From: Actinomyces provencensis
GTDB taxonomy: Bacteria > Actinomycetota > Actinomycetes > Actinomycetales > Actinomycetaceae
Assembly: GCF_900155435.1 (NCBI RefSeq)
Contig: NZ_LT700212.1
Coordinates: 1,637,131-1,678,418 of the forward strand
Length of the DNA stretch: 41,288 nucleotides
Reading direction: 5' to 3'
The stretch's first letter is position 1; every line of letters begins with the position of its first letter. Shown piece by piece: positions 33,856 to 41,288 of this stretch. The translations under genes and the position numbers were made by a program. The notes beneath the pieces are model-generated. The model was given only the letters and a program-made list of their open reading frames with translations. It was not told where the DNA came from and did no database searches.

Positions 33856-34824
33856 TCAGGCGTCGCGCTTCTTGGTGAGCACCCACCCCAGCAGCAGGGC
33901 GATGACCGTCCATGCGGCGAAGACCCCGTAGCCCTGCCACGGCGTCAGCGCATCGGGCCCCGTCACCTCCGTCAGCAGCTGGAGTCCCGCAGTTGCGGGC
34001 AGGTACTCGCCCGCCGTCCCGATCCACCGGGTGGCGTCGAAGGCTCCCGCGATCTGCGCGATCGTGGGCAGCACGAACAGGATGGCGACCAGGGTGAAGA
34101 TGCTGCCCGTCGAGTTGCGCAGGATCGCCCCGACACCCATGGAGAACAGGGCCAGCGTCACCAGGTAGAGGACGGTGCCCAGCAGGACCCGCAAGGTCGT
34201 GGTGTCCGTGACGTCGAACTGGTGGCCCGTACCGGAGAAGGCAGCAAGGCCCGCCCCCAACGACAGTCCGGTGGCCACCAGCCCGGTCAGCGCGACCAGG
34301 ACCGACAGCGCGACACCCTTGCCCAATAGCACACCGGTACGTCGCGGCACGGCGGCGAAGGTCGAGCGGATGGATCCGGTGCTGAACTCCCCGGTGATGA
34401 TGATCGCGCCGAGCACCGCCACGGCCAGCTGCCCGAAGCCCAGGCCCGCCGAGATGCTCAGGAGGATGGGATCGCCGCCCGATATCTCCACGTCGACCCC
34501 CGCTGAGGCGACGGAGAAGGCGATGAGCGCGGCGAAGCCGACCATCACCAGGACGGTGACCCCCAGCGTCCACCAGGTCGACCGCAGGCCGAGCGTCTTG
34601 ATCCACTCGCCGCGCACCACTCCGAACGCGGTGAGGCGGTATCGGGGGCGGTGGTGCTGTGCGAGCGCGGTGCGGGAGCGGGAAGGGGTGCCGGCTGTCG
34701 GCGTCGGCCTGGTCAGGGCGGCCTCCACCGGGCCGGCACCGGTCGGAGCGGCCTCCGTCGGGGCTGCCTCCGCCGGAGTGGCTGACTGCGGAGTCACGGA
34801 CTGCGGGTCGGTCGCGTCGCTCAT
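33856..34824 (-). CDS. ABC-2 type exporter permease
   Basis: A 322-residue protein. An unstructured Ala/Pro/Thr-rich N-terminus of about 70 residues precedes six membrane helices of the ABC-2 permease type (TLGVTVLVMVGFAALIAFSV and GYGVFAAWTVIALLLGWVLT are the first and last). A periplasmic-side loop with FSTGSIRSTFAAVPRR is typical. Its ATG overlaps the ATPase stop by four bases. The pair would export a drug, peptide or lipid; the substrate is not predictable. Confidence 0.88.
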   Translation of the reverse strand: MSDATDPQSVTPQSATPAEAAPTEAAPTGAGPVEAALTRPTPTAGTPSRSRTALAQHHRPRYRLTAFGVVRGEWIKTLGLRSTWWTLGVTVLVMVGFAALIAFSVASAGVDVEISGGDPILLSISAGLGFGQLAVAVLGAIIITGEFSTGSIRSTFAAVPRRTGVLLGKGVALSVLVALTGLVATGLSLGAGLAAFSGTGHQFDVTDTTTLRVLLGTVLYLVTLALFSMGVGAILRNSTGSIFTLVAILFVLPTIAQIAGAFDATRWIGTAGEYLPATAGLQLLTEVTGPDALTPWQGYGVFAAWTVIALLLGWVLTKKRDA

Positions 34825-35747
34825 CGCGCGTCCCCTTCCTGGGTGGCTGCGGTGGGGTACTCGATGGAGTCGTGGGTGAGCTCCATGTAGGCCTCCTCCA
34901 GGGTGGAGGCCTGCGGCGTGAGCTCGTACAGGGTGAATCCGTCCTGTGCGGCGGCCTCGCCGACCTCTTCGCTGGTGGCACCCACGACCTGCCCGGCGCC
35001 GTCAGGCAACGGGCTGACCTGCCACCCGCGGCGCACGAGGGCAGCAGCGAGTTCCCCCATGCGGGGGCTGCGGACCCTCACGCCACGCCGCGTGACACCG
35101 TTGAGGATGGTGTCCAGTGGTGCGTCGGCGATGATGCGACCCCGCCCGATGACCACCACGTGGTCGGCGGTCTGGGCGACCTCGCTCATGAGGTGGCTGG
35201 AGAGGAAGACGGTGCGTCCCTCCGCGGCGAAGGAGCGCGCGAGGTTGCGCACCCACACGACGCCTTCGGGGTCCAGCCCGTTGACGGGCTCGTCCAGGAT
35301 GAGGATCTCCGGATCACCGAGCAGCGCCGCGGCGATGCCCAAGCGCTGGCCCATGCCCAGGGAGAACCCGCCGACCCGCTTCCCGGCCACCGATTCCAGG
35401 CCGGTCAGGCCGATGACCTCCTCCACGCGGGAGCGCGGGATGCGGTGCGTGGCTGCGAGGGCGAGGAGGTGGTTGCGCGCGCTGCGTCCCTTGTGGACGC
35501 CCTTGGCGTCCAGGAGCGCGCCGACCGTGGTCAGCGGGGAGGAGAGTGCGGAGTAGGGCTTGCCGTGGATGAGCGCCCGGCCGGAGCTCGCGGCGTCCAG
35601 ACCCATGATGACGCGCATCGTGGTGGACTTGCCTGCGCCGTTGGGTCCGAGGAAGCCGGTGACCTTCCCCGACTGGACGGTGAAGCTCACGTCGTCCACC
35701 GCCGTCTTCGCGCCGTAACGCTTGGTCATGTCGATGACCTCGATCAT
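34821..35747 (-). CDS. ABC-2 type exporter ATPase
   Basis: A 308-residue ATPase of the DrrA/CcmA-like group. Walker A GPNGAGKST (about residue 38), signature FSLGMGQRLGIAAA, Walker B ILILDEPVNGLD and switch FLSSHLMSE are present, with a C-terminal extension ending in TLEEAYMELT, the usual end of DrrA-type subunits. ATG 35747 follows AAAGGACC. It is the first gene of a two-gene operon with the permease. Confidence 0.92.
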   Translation of the reverse strand: MIEVIDMTKRYGAKTAVDDVSFTVQSGKVTGFLGPNGAGKSTTMRVIMGLDAASSGRALIHGKPYSALSSPLTTVGALLDAKGVHKGRSARNHLLALAATHRIPRSRVEEVIGLTGLESVAGKRVGGFSLGMGQRLGIAAALLGDPEILILDEPVNGLDPEGVVWVRNLARSFAAEGRTVFLSSHLMSEVAQTADHVVVIGRGRIIADAPLDTILNGVTRRGVRVRSPRMGELAAALVRRGWQVSPLPDGAGQVVGATSEEVGEAAAQDGFTLYELTPQASTLEEAYMELTHDSIEYPTAATQEGDAR

Positions 35748-36148
35748 GGGGGTCCTTTCGGTGGGGCGTGGAGGCAGGTGGTCAGGCACGCCGACCGACC
35801 GTCCACTGGCATCGACCCAGCGCAGTCCAGCAGCGGGCCCGCCTCCGGTCTGCTGTTCAGGGTAGCTGTTGAGGTGACGCCGGTCGCGAGCAACACCCCG
35901 TCGGGCACGGTGGGCTGCGAGTGGGTGCCGGACGGCCCGCCCCGGGGAGCGCAGGACCGGGGCGCCTGAGCGGGGGCGGGCGGGATCAGCGCGAGCAGGA
36001 TCAGCCCCAAGAAGGCGCGAGAGCGCTCTCAAGCCGCTAGGCTCGTCGGCAGGTCGGCCGCTCCGGCGCCCGGCCCGTACACGGCTGTCCAGCGTTGGAC
36101 CGAGCGTCCGCATCCCTCACGACACCAGTTCGAAGGAGAACTCCACCT
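35748..36148. other. divergent intergenic region with a LacI/CebR-like palindrome
   Basis: No gene is supported. A perfect 12-bp palindrome, GAGAGCGCTCTC (36019-36030), resembles LacI-family operators of the GAGCGCTC type (for example CebR sites in actinobacteria). TAGGCT (36038-36043) seven bases later could be the -10 of the surface-protein gene. The region between holds the ATPase promoter, not assigned. Confidence 0.45.
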
Positions 36149-36258
36149 GTGAGACTTCCACACACACACCGCCCGACCCGCGTGCCTCGCGCGTCGCGAC
36201 CTCCACCCGAGCCCCATCGCCCTCGTCAAGGTCCCGCACCCGAGCGAGGACCGCGCTG
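36149..36258 (+). other. displaced start of the surface-protein gene with a (CA)5 tract
   Basis: GTG 36149 has an excellent ribosome site (GAAGGAG, ten bases ahead) and begins MRLPHTH, but its frame stops at 36275-36277. The downstream frame encodes, with no start codon of its own before 36259, an Arg-rich stretch (SSRSRTRARTALVGLAVLTL) that looks like the charged and hydrophobic regions of a signal peptide. Loss of one CA from the five-CA run at about 36160-36169, or gain of one base anywhere here, would join the two. Confidence 0.55.
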
Positions 36259-38649
36259 GTGGGCCTCGCAGTCCTGACGCTCACGGCAGGCGGCACGGCC
36301 ACCAGCGCGGTGCCCACCGCAACTGCCGACGCCGCCGGGGGCCTCTTCGGGCCCAATGTCACCGTCTTCGACGGGTCCTGGACCACGGACGACATCAACT
36401 CCACCCTCCAGGCGGCCTCCCACGAGACGGAGTTCAGCCAGGCCCGCCACCAGTTCTTCTTCGCCCCGGGCACCTATGGCTCCCCCGACGGCGCCGACGA
36501 CCCGCTCACCGCCACCGACGTCGTCAACTCCGAACTCGGCTACTACCAGGTGGTCTCGGGCCTCGGCGCCTCCCCGGAGGACGTGACGCTGAACGGCTCC
36601 ATCCACGTGGAGCCGGTCCGCACCTGCGAGGCCGCGCCATGGGACTGCCAGGCACCCGGGTCCCTGACCCGCTTCTGGCGTTCGCTGTCCAACATGACGG
36701 TCAACCCGATCCAGCAGCCCGTGGGTGAGGACGCGGAGCGTCAGTTCCCCGCTGGCGTCACCGAGGCCCACCAGATGCGTTACGCGGTCTCCCAGGCCGC
36801 GCCCCTGCGCCGCATGAACATCACCGGCGGGCTCACGGTGTTCGGACGCTTCGGCGAGTACGCCTCGGGCGGGTACATGGCGAACTCCCGCGTGAGCGGC
36901 ACGATGGTGTCGGGCTCCCAGCAGCAGTGGTACACGCGCAACTCCGAGCTCGGCTCCTGGGGAGGCGGCGTGTGGAACATGGTGTTCTCCGGGGTCAGCG
37001 GGGCACCGGCCACGAACTTCGGCTCCGAGCTGACCGGCGCCGGGCAGGAGCTCTCACTCACGAACGTGGAGTCCACGCCCGTGAGCCGCGAGGCACCCTT
37101 CCTCTACGTCAGCGCCCCGGACGCGGGGGCGGCCGACCTGGGCGATGCGGCCTCGTACTCGGTGTTCGTACCACGCGCGCGCACCGACTCCACCGGCGTC
37201 GACTGGTCGACAGGGGCGGGGGCGGGGACCGCGCTGCCCCTGTCCTCCTTCCGCATCGCGCACGAGGGCGACTCCGCTGCTGACCTGAACGCCTCCCTGG
37301 CTGCCGGGCAGAACCTGCTGCTCACCCCGGGTGTGTACCACCTCTCCGAGGCGCTGCGCATCGACCGGGCCGACACCGTCGTGCTCGGACTCGGCATGGC
37401 GACACTGACGCCCGACGCGGGCACGGCCGCCATCGAGGTCGGCGACGTCGCAGGGGTGAAGATCGCGGGGCTGACGGTGGACGCCGGGGCGGTCGAGTCA
37501 CCGGTCCTCGTCCAGGTCGGACCCGAGGGTGCGAGCACCGCGGATCCCGCGGACCCGACGACGCTGACCGATGTCTTCATCCGCGTCGCCGGACCTTGGG
37601 TCGGACGGGCGGTGACCTCCATCGAGGTCAACTCCCCCCACACCCTGCTGGACCACATCTGGGCCTGGCGCGCCGACCACGCCTCGGGCGGGGTCGTGGA
37701 CTCCACCATCGGGTGGGGCGTCAACACCGCCGACCACGGACTGGTCGTCAACGGAGACGACGTGGTGGCCACCGGCCTCTTCGTCGAGCACTACCAGAAG
37801 AACCAGGTCGTGTGGAACGGTGAGGGCGGCCGGACCGTCTTCTACCAGTCCGAACTCCCCTACGACCCGCCCACGCAGTCCGCGTGGATGGACGGGGACT
37901 CGAACGGCTACGCCTCCTACCGGGTGGCCGACGGGGTGAGGACCCACGCGGCGACCGGCCTGGGGGTCTACTCCTTCTTCGACCCGACACGGGTGAGCGA
38001 GCCCAGCGTCGCGGCGAGCGCCGTGCAGGTCCCCGATGCACCGGGAGTGTCGGTGACCTCGGCGGTGTCGGTCTTCCTCGACGGCATCGGCGGCATCACG
38101 AACATCGTCAACGACGAGGGCGGGGCCGTGTCGTCGGCAGGGCCGACCTCGCGGTTCCTGGTGTCCTACACGACCCCTGACACCACTGCCCCCGTCGTCA
38201 CCGCGAGCGTGGACGAGGCGACCCGCACGGTCACGCTGAGCGCCACGGACGACTTCTCCGGTGTGGCCTCCATCGAGTACGCGCTCGGTGCGGCCGGTGA
38301 CGGGGACGACTGGACGGTCTACTCCGGTCCGGTGGCCCTGCCCGACGACGTCACGGTCCTGCGTTACCGGGCCACCGACGTCGCGGGCAACGTGTCCGAG
38401 GTCGGGTCGGTCGAGGTCGCTCTGAGTCCCACGCCGACACCCACGCCGACGCCTTCGGGGTCCGGTGGGTCCGGGGGCAGTGGCGATCCGTCACAGAGCC
38501 CGACCCCTGCCGGGTCATCGACCGGGAACGGGAAGGCCGGCGACCTGGCACGCACGGGAAGCACAGCAGAGGCCCTCGGCCTGGCAGCCCTGGCCGTTCT
38601 CGCCCTGGGGACGACCGTGCTGGGCCTTCGCAGGAGGTCGATGCGCTGA
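36259..38649 (+). CDS. large secreted beta-helix-like protein with LA-x-TG cell-wall sorting signal
   Basis: About 796 residues from GTG 36259. A hydrophobic signal segment is followed by a long domain like the beta-helix/pectate-lyase-fold proteins of streptomycetes often labelled adenylyl cyclase or coagulation factor 5/8 type; GSQQQWYTRNSELGSWGGGV, LLLTPGVYHLSEALRIDRAD, ADHGLVVNGDDVVATGLFVE and HYQKNQVVWNGEGGRTVFYQ are typical. Next come an Ig-like module (TTAPVVTASVDEATRTVTLS), a Pro-Thr repeat linker and a C-terminal sorting signal: LARTG, a hydrophobic helix and RRRSMR. LAxTG is the motif of class E sortases. It probably binds or degrades a glycan at the cell surface. The GTG at 36259 has AGGA eight bases ahead but lacks a charged signal n-region; the better start at 36149 is out of frame. 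Confidence 0.8.
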   Translation: MGLAVLTLTAGGTATSAVPTATADAAGGLFGPNVTVFDGSWTTDDINSTLQAASHETEFSQARHQFFFAPGTYGSPDGADDPLTATDVVNSELGYYQVVSGLGASPEDVTLNGSIHVEPVRTCEAAPWDCQAPGSLTRFWRSLSNMTVNPIQQPVGEDAERQFPAGVTEAHQMRYAVSQAAPLRRMNITGGLTVFGRFGEYASGGYMANSRVSGTMVSGSQQQWYTRNSELGSWGGGVWNMVFSGVSGAPATNFGSELTGAGQELSLTNVESTPVSREAPFLYVSAPDAGAADLGDAASYSVFVPRARTDSTGVDWSTGAGAGTALPLSSFRIAHEGDSAADLNASLAAGQNLLLTPGVYHLSEALRIDRADTVVLGLGMATLTPDAGTAAIEVGDVAGVKIAGLTVDAGAVESPVLVQVGPEGASTADPADPTTLTDVFIRVAGPWVGRAVTSIEVNSPHTLLDHIWAWRADHASGGVVDSTIGWGVNTADHGLVVNGDDVVATGLFVEHYQKNQVVWNGEGGRTVFYQSELPYDPPTQSAWMDGDSNGYASYRVADGVRTHAATGLGVYSFFDPTRVSEPSVAASAVQVPDAPGVSVTSAVSVFLDGIGGITNIVNDEGGAVSSAGPTSRFLVSYTTPDTTAPVVTASVDEATRTVTLSATDDFSGVASIEYALGAAGDGDDWTVYSGPVALPDDVTVLRYRATDVAGNVSEVGSVEVALSPTPTPTPTPSGSGGSGGSGDPSQSPTPAGSSTGNGKAGDLARTGSTAEALGLAALAVLALGTTVLGLRRRSMR

Positions 38650-38669
38650 CGCCGCAGTGACGACAGGAG

Positions 38670-38717
38670 CGGTGGCGTCCTCACGTCGGTCCCCGGACCG
38701 GCGTCGGGGCGCCACCG
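38670..38717 (+). terminator. branched hairpin after the surface-protein gene
   Basis: CGGTGGCG (38670-38677) pairs with CGCCACCG (38710-38717), and inside CGGTCC-CC-GGACCG (38687-38700) forms a second perfect stem. It starts 20 bases after the stop and is followed by TTCTCTGTGCTT, moderately T-rich. A terminator is the best reading. Confidence 0.55.
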
Positions 38718-38762
38718 TTCTCTGTGCTTAAAGGGGGTGGGGCCGGGGCCGCTGGAGGCTGA

Positions 38763-38975
38763 GTTCCCAGCGGGACGGAGACCGTGGCGACCAGAGCCCG
38801 CAGCCGGGCAGGGTCCACGGCGACCGGACTCGCAACCGGGGACCGGCCACGGCGATGGGAACTCTCAGCGAGGCGGAGTCCGTGGCCACCGGGTCCAGGA
38901 GCGGGGCAACGACCACGGCGACCGGAGCTCACGACCGGCAGCGTCATCAGCTGTCGGAGTCCGCAGCTACCGGCT
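38763..38975. repeat. degenerate tandem repeat, unit about 98 bp
   Basis: Two full copies and a third partial one can be aligned. Each begins with CCAGCGGGACGGAGACCGTGG-like sequence (about 38766, 38864 and 38945) and contains CCACGGCGACCGGA about 50 bases later (38815 and 38914). No coding frame is supported across it. It lies between convergent genes. Confidence 0.6.
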
Positions 38976-39054
38976 TCCACGGCGGGACCGTCTCCTGCTG
39001 GGCCGGTCTCTCCTGGACTCGGGAGTTGCTCCCGCGCAGTCGACCCCGCCCTCG

Positions 39055-40236
39055 TCAGCCCTGCCTGCCCAGTGCGCGCAGTGCCAGCGCGACGTCCTCG
39101 GCGTCATTGAACAGGTGGAAGGCGACCCGCGCCCGGCCCGCACGACCCGAGGCGGTGATGCCGGCAGCCGTCAGTCGGGCGAGGTCGCAGCCGGTGGGAT
39201 CCTCCCAGGTGACGATCGCGCTCGGTGTGGAGGACTCGTCCTCGAGGACCTGCTCCAGGCCCATCCCCTCCCGGAATGCCCGGGCCAGACCCGTGTCGTG
39301 GGCGTGGACCTCGGAGATGTCGAGTGCGGCGAACATGGCCAGGGCGGGCTCGGCCCCGACGAAGGCCTGCCAGGCAGGGGAGACGTCGAAGCGGCGCGCG
39401 TCGGCGGCCAGCGTGACCTCGCTGCCGTAGCAGGAGGCCCACGGGTCCTCCCCCGCGTACCAGCCGGCGCACGGAGCGGACATGTGTGGCGCGAAATCCG
39501 GGGAGACGGCCATGAAGCACACGCCCCGGGGGCAGCACAGCCACTTGTAGGCGTGGCAGATCAGCACGTCGACGTCGTCAGCGCTCACCGGGAGCCATCC
39601 GGCCGCCTGGGTCGCGTCGCACATGGTGCGGGCACCGTGGGCCCGCGCCGCCCGCGTGATGGCGTCGGTGTCCGCCACTTCGCCGGTGGCCGACTGGACG
39701 GCGGAGAAGGCCACGAGGGCGGTGTCGGGACCGATCTCCTCGGCGAGCACGCCGAGCGGCACGCAACGCACGCGCAGGTCACGCCCCGCATGGACGAAGG
39801 GGAGCACCACGGAGGAGAAGTCGTCCTCCGGGACCAGCACCTCGGCCCCCTCGGGGAGCGCAGTGGCCACCAGCGCCACCGCCACCGACGTCTGGGAGCC
39901 GATGGCCACTCGGTCGGGGGTGGTGTGGACGAGGCGCGCGAAGTGCTCGCGCGAACGCTCGACCGCTGCGGCATAGCCCGCCGGATCCGGGTGCCCGGAG
40001 GCGGAGGCATCGAGGTCGGCAATGAGGGCAGCCCGGGACGAGCGCGTGGGCAGACCCGTGGTGCAGGACGACAGGTAACCGCGGCCGCCGAGGAACTCCT
40101 GGCGGGCGGTGGCGAGCGGGAGGGCCGCGGCGGGAGTCAGGCCGGGGGTCGGCGCGGGGGTGGCCTTCCGCGCGGGTGCGCCATGGGCAGCGGTGGGGTC
40201 GACGAGGGCGGACGGAGGAAGCATCATCGTGGCCAT
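39055..40236 (-). CDS. class V aminotransferase (PLP enzyme)
   Basis: A 393-residue fold-type I PLP enzyme. The Schiff-base lysine is in CHAYKWLCCPRG, preceded by the cofactor-binding CDATQAAGWLPV and VAFSAVQSATGEV; the N-terminal half has YLSSCTTGLPTRSS. This matches the class V group (cysteine desulfurase/kynureninase-like) of unassigned specificity. The first 35 residues are Ala/Pro/Thr-rich and probably disordered. The ATG at 40236 has no clear ribosome site, and the ATG four codons later is possible. It is divergent from a LysR regulator across 82 bp, which suggests direct control. Confidence 0.85.
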   Translation of the reverse strand: MATMMLPPSALVDPTAAHGAPARKATPAPTPGLTPAAALPLATARQEFLGGRGYLSSCTTGLPTRSSRAALIADLDASASGHPDPAGYAAAVERSREHFARLVHTTPDRVAIGSQTSVAVALVATALPEGAEVLVPEDDFSSVVLPFVHAGRDLRVRCVPLGVLAEEIGPDTALVAFSAVQSATGEVADTDAITRAARAHGARTMCDATQAAGWLPVSADDVDVLICHAYKWLCCPRGVCFMAVSPDFAPHMSAPCAGWYAGEDPWASCYGSEVTLAADARRFDVSPAWQAFVGAEPALAMFAALDISEVHAHDTGLARAFREGMGLEQVLEDESSTPSAIVTWEDPTGCDLARLTAAGITASGRAGRARVAFHLFNDAEDVALALRALGRQG

Positions 40237-40260
40237 GTCGCCAGCCTGCGGCGCGGCACC

Positions 40261-40276
40261 GCCATACGTCTATGGC
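40261..40276. promoter_or_regulatory. LysR-type operator between aminotransferase and regulator genes
   Basis: GCCATA-CGTC-TATGGC is a perfect palindrome, and CCAT/ATGG half-sites recur at about 40293 and 40307. It lies in the 82-bp divergent gap, where LysR regulators usually bind an inverted repeat of this size. Confidence 0.5.
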
Positions 40277-40318
40277 AGATGTTCGATGGAAACCATGACT
40301 GGTACTTATGGTTGGTGC

Positions 40319-41288
40319 ATGGAGGAGATGACTGCCGACGGACGGGTCTTCGACGTCCGCGACCTCATGCTCGTGCGCGCGATCGCCGATCGTGGCTCCA
40401 TCACGGCGGCGGCGAACGCGCTGGGCATGAGCCAACCGGCGGTGAGCCAACAGCTGCACCGGTTGGAACACCGTGTCGGGCTGCCCCTGGTGGAGCGTGT
40501 CGGGCGCGGAGTGCGCCTGACCGAGGCCGGCAGGATCATGTCCCGCCATGCGCCGGCCGTCACCACGGCCCTGGACGCGGCCACCGAGGAACTCGACGAC
40601 CTGCGCGGCCTGCGCACGGGCCGCGTGCGTCTCATGGGGTTCCCGTCCGCCTCCCCCACCCTGCTGCCGCTGGTGCTGGCACACCTGCGCGAGAACCAAC
40701 CCGGGGTCAGCGTCACGTATGTCGAGGCCGAACCACCCGAGGCCGTCGCGGCCGTACGGGAGGGGACAGCAGATGTGGCGCTCACCTTCAGCTATCCCGG
40801 CGACAGCGCCGATCCCCACCGCTCGACTGCCCAGGGCCTGTCGGTGCGCACGGTCGGCCGGGACGACCTCGTCCTGGTGCTGCCAGCGGGGCACCGAGCG
40901 CTCGAGGGAGAACCGGGGAGGTCGGGTGGTGGTCCCCTCGAGGCTTCGGGCACATCTGCAGATGGGACGGGGAACGCCAGCGAGGAAGCCGATCCTCATG
41001 CCCACGCCCGTGCTGGGACGCGTGCCCATGCCCGGGCCCGGGCCGACGCCCGCACCGACAACCACGCCCAGTCCCAGGTTCAAGCACAGGCACAGGCACA
41101 GGCACAGGCACATCTCATCCGACCTCGCGCCGTGGCCGTCGCGGACCTGTCCGACGAAAGCTGGATTGCCGGATGTCCACGATGCCGCGGACATCTGTTG
41201 GAGCTGTGCGCACGGGCGGGGTTCACCCCGAGGATCGCCTTCGAGACCGACAACGTCGTCGCCGTCGAGGCACTGGTCGCCCAGGGGA
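40319..41288 (+). CDS. LysR-family regulator with repetitive insertion (partial)
   Basis: The frame runs off the window end after 323 codons. The winged helix is at residues about 12-70 (MLVRAIADRGSITAAANALG, then MSQPAVSQQLHRLEHRVGLP), followed by the effector domain (RVRLMGFPSASPTLLPLVLA and ENQPGVSVTYVEAEPPEAVA). After VLPAGHRAL the fold is interrupted by about 75 residues rich in Gly, His, Arg, Ala and Gln, ending in an Ala-Gln repeat. The normal domain then resumes with VAVADLSDESWIAG and CPRCRGHLLELCARAGFTPR. The insertion sits in a surface loop position. ATG 40319 was taken; the ATG at 40328 is an alternative. It probably controls the divergent aminotransferase gene. Confidence 0.88.
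   Translation, partial: MEEMTADGRVFDVRDLMLVRAIADRGSITAAANALGMSQPAVSQQLHRLEHRVGLPLVERVGRGVRLTEAGRIMSRHAPAVTTALDAATEELDDLRGLRTGRVRLMGFPSASPTLLPLVLAHLRENQPGVSVTYVEAEPPEAVAAVREGTADVALTFSYPGDSADPHRSTAQGLSVRTVGRDDLVLVLPAGHRALEGEPGRSGGGPLEASGTSADGTGNASEEADPHAHARAGTRAHARARADARTDNHAQSQVQAQAQAQAQAHLIRPRAVAVADLSDESWIAGCPRCRGHLLELCARAGFTPRIAFETDNVVAVEALVAQG
41084..41113 (+). repeat. GCACAG hexanucleotide repeat inside the LysR gene
   Basis: Four perfect GCACAG units (41084-41107) and a fifth ending in T (GCACAT, 41108-41113). The units are in frame and encode Ala-Gln pairs, so changes in copy number would lengthen or shorten the protein by two residues per unit without breaking it. Confidence 0.9.

Noticed and set aside
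1-41288. CRISPR arrays, tRNA or rRNA genes
   Set aside because: No regularly spaced identical repeats, tRNA cloverleaf/TTCGA-type signatures or rRNA motifs were noticed while reading both strands; no computed search was made.

Overview
The window looks like chromosomal DNA of a high-GC Gram-positive actinobacterium. The ilvB-ilvN-ilvC order with a branched-chain leader peptide, an LA-x-TG cell-wall sorting signal, a ThrE-type exporter, an Excalibur-domain protein, a TspO homologue and frequent GTG starts all fit. An Actinomycetaceae-like host is possible, but the sequence alone does not fix the genus.

Layout. 1-2750 is an exopolysaccharide fragment (Wzy/O-antigen-ligase-like membrane protein and a nucleotide-sugar epimerase) with visibly lower GC than the rest. 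2899-6394 is the ilvBNC operon on the minus strand, preceded by a leader peptide rich in Val, Ile and Leu and a terminator hairpin. 6483-8705 is a GH42 beta-galactosidase. 8809-9370 is a frameshifted Excalibur protein. 9565-11157 is an AspT/YidE-type transporter. 11240-11762 is a toxin-antitoxin pair with an apparently leaderless promoter. 12005-13507 is an undecaprenyl-phosphate sugar phosphotransferase. 13917-14963 is a membrane-anchored alpha/beta hydrolase.

15087-17699 is a small island bounded by a 140-bp direct repeat of the thrE 3' end. It holds a decayed IS630-family transposase, an NYN-domain nuclease with a UUCG hairpin in its leader, and a remnant of an XRE regulator. The intact thrE-like exporter follows (17562-19274). 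19549-26093 is a sugar-uptake locus: GH2 glycosidase, two permeases and a binding lipoprotein on the minus strand, and a divergent LacI regulator. Two matching palindromic operators lie between the binding protein and the regulator.

26164-30987 is an IclR-regulated operon for import and metabolism of an unknown small acid: aconitase X large and small subunits, a CtBP-like 2-hydroxyacid dehydrogenase, and an SsuABC-type ABC transporter. The first four reading frames all carry internal deletions, fusions or frameshifts, while the transporter ATPase and IclR genes are intact. An IclR-type palindrome lies upstream of the first gene.

31828-41288 holds a small DUF2218-like protein, TspO, intergenic inverted-repeat elements, an ABC-2 exporter pair, a large secreted beta-helix-like protein with a C-terminal LARTG sorting signal whose best start is out of frame, a degenerate tandem-repeat patch, a class V aminotransferase, and a divergent LysR regulator with an unusual Ala-Gln/His-rich insertion, cut by the window end.

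The most interesting signals are the serial deletions in the aconitase X operon, the thrE-3'-end-bounded NYN island, the ilv attenuator, the intergenic inverted-repeat elements, and the short repeats that could switch or vary proteins (CA repeat before the surface protein, hexamer repeat in the LysR gene).
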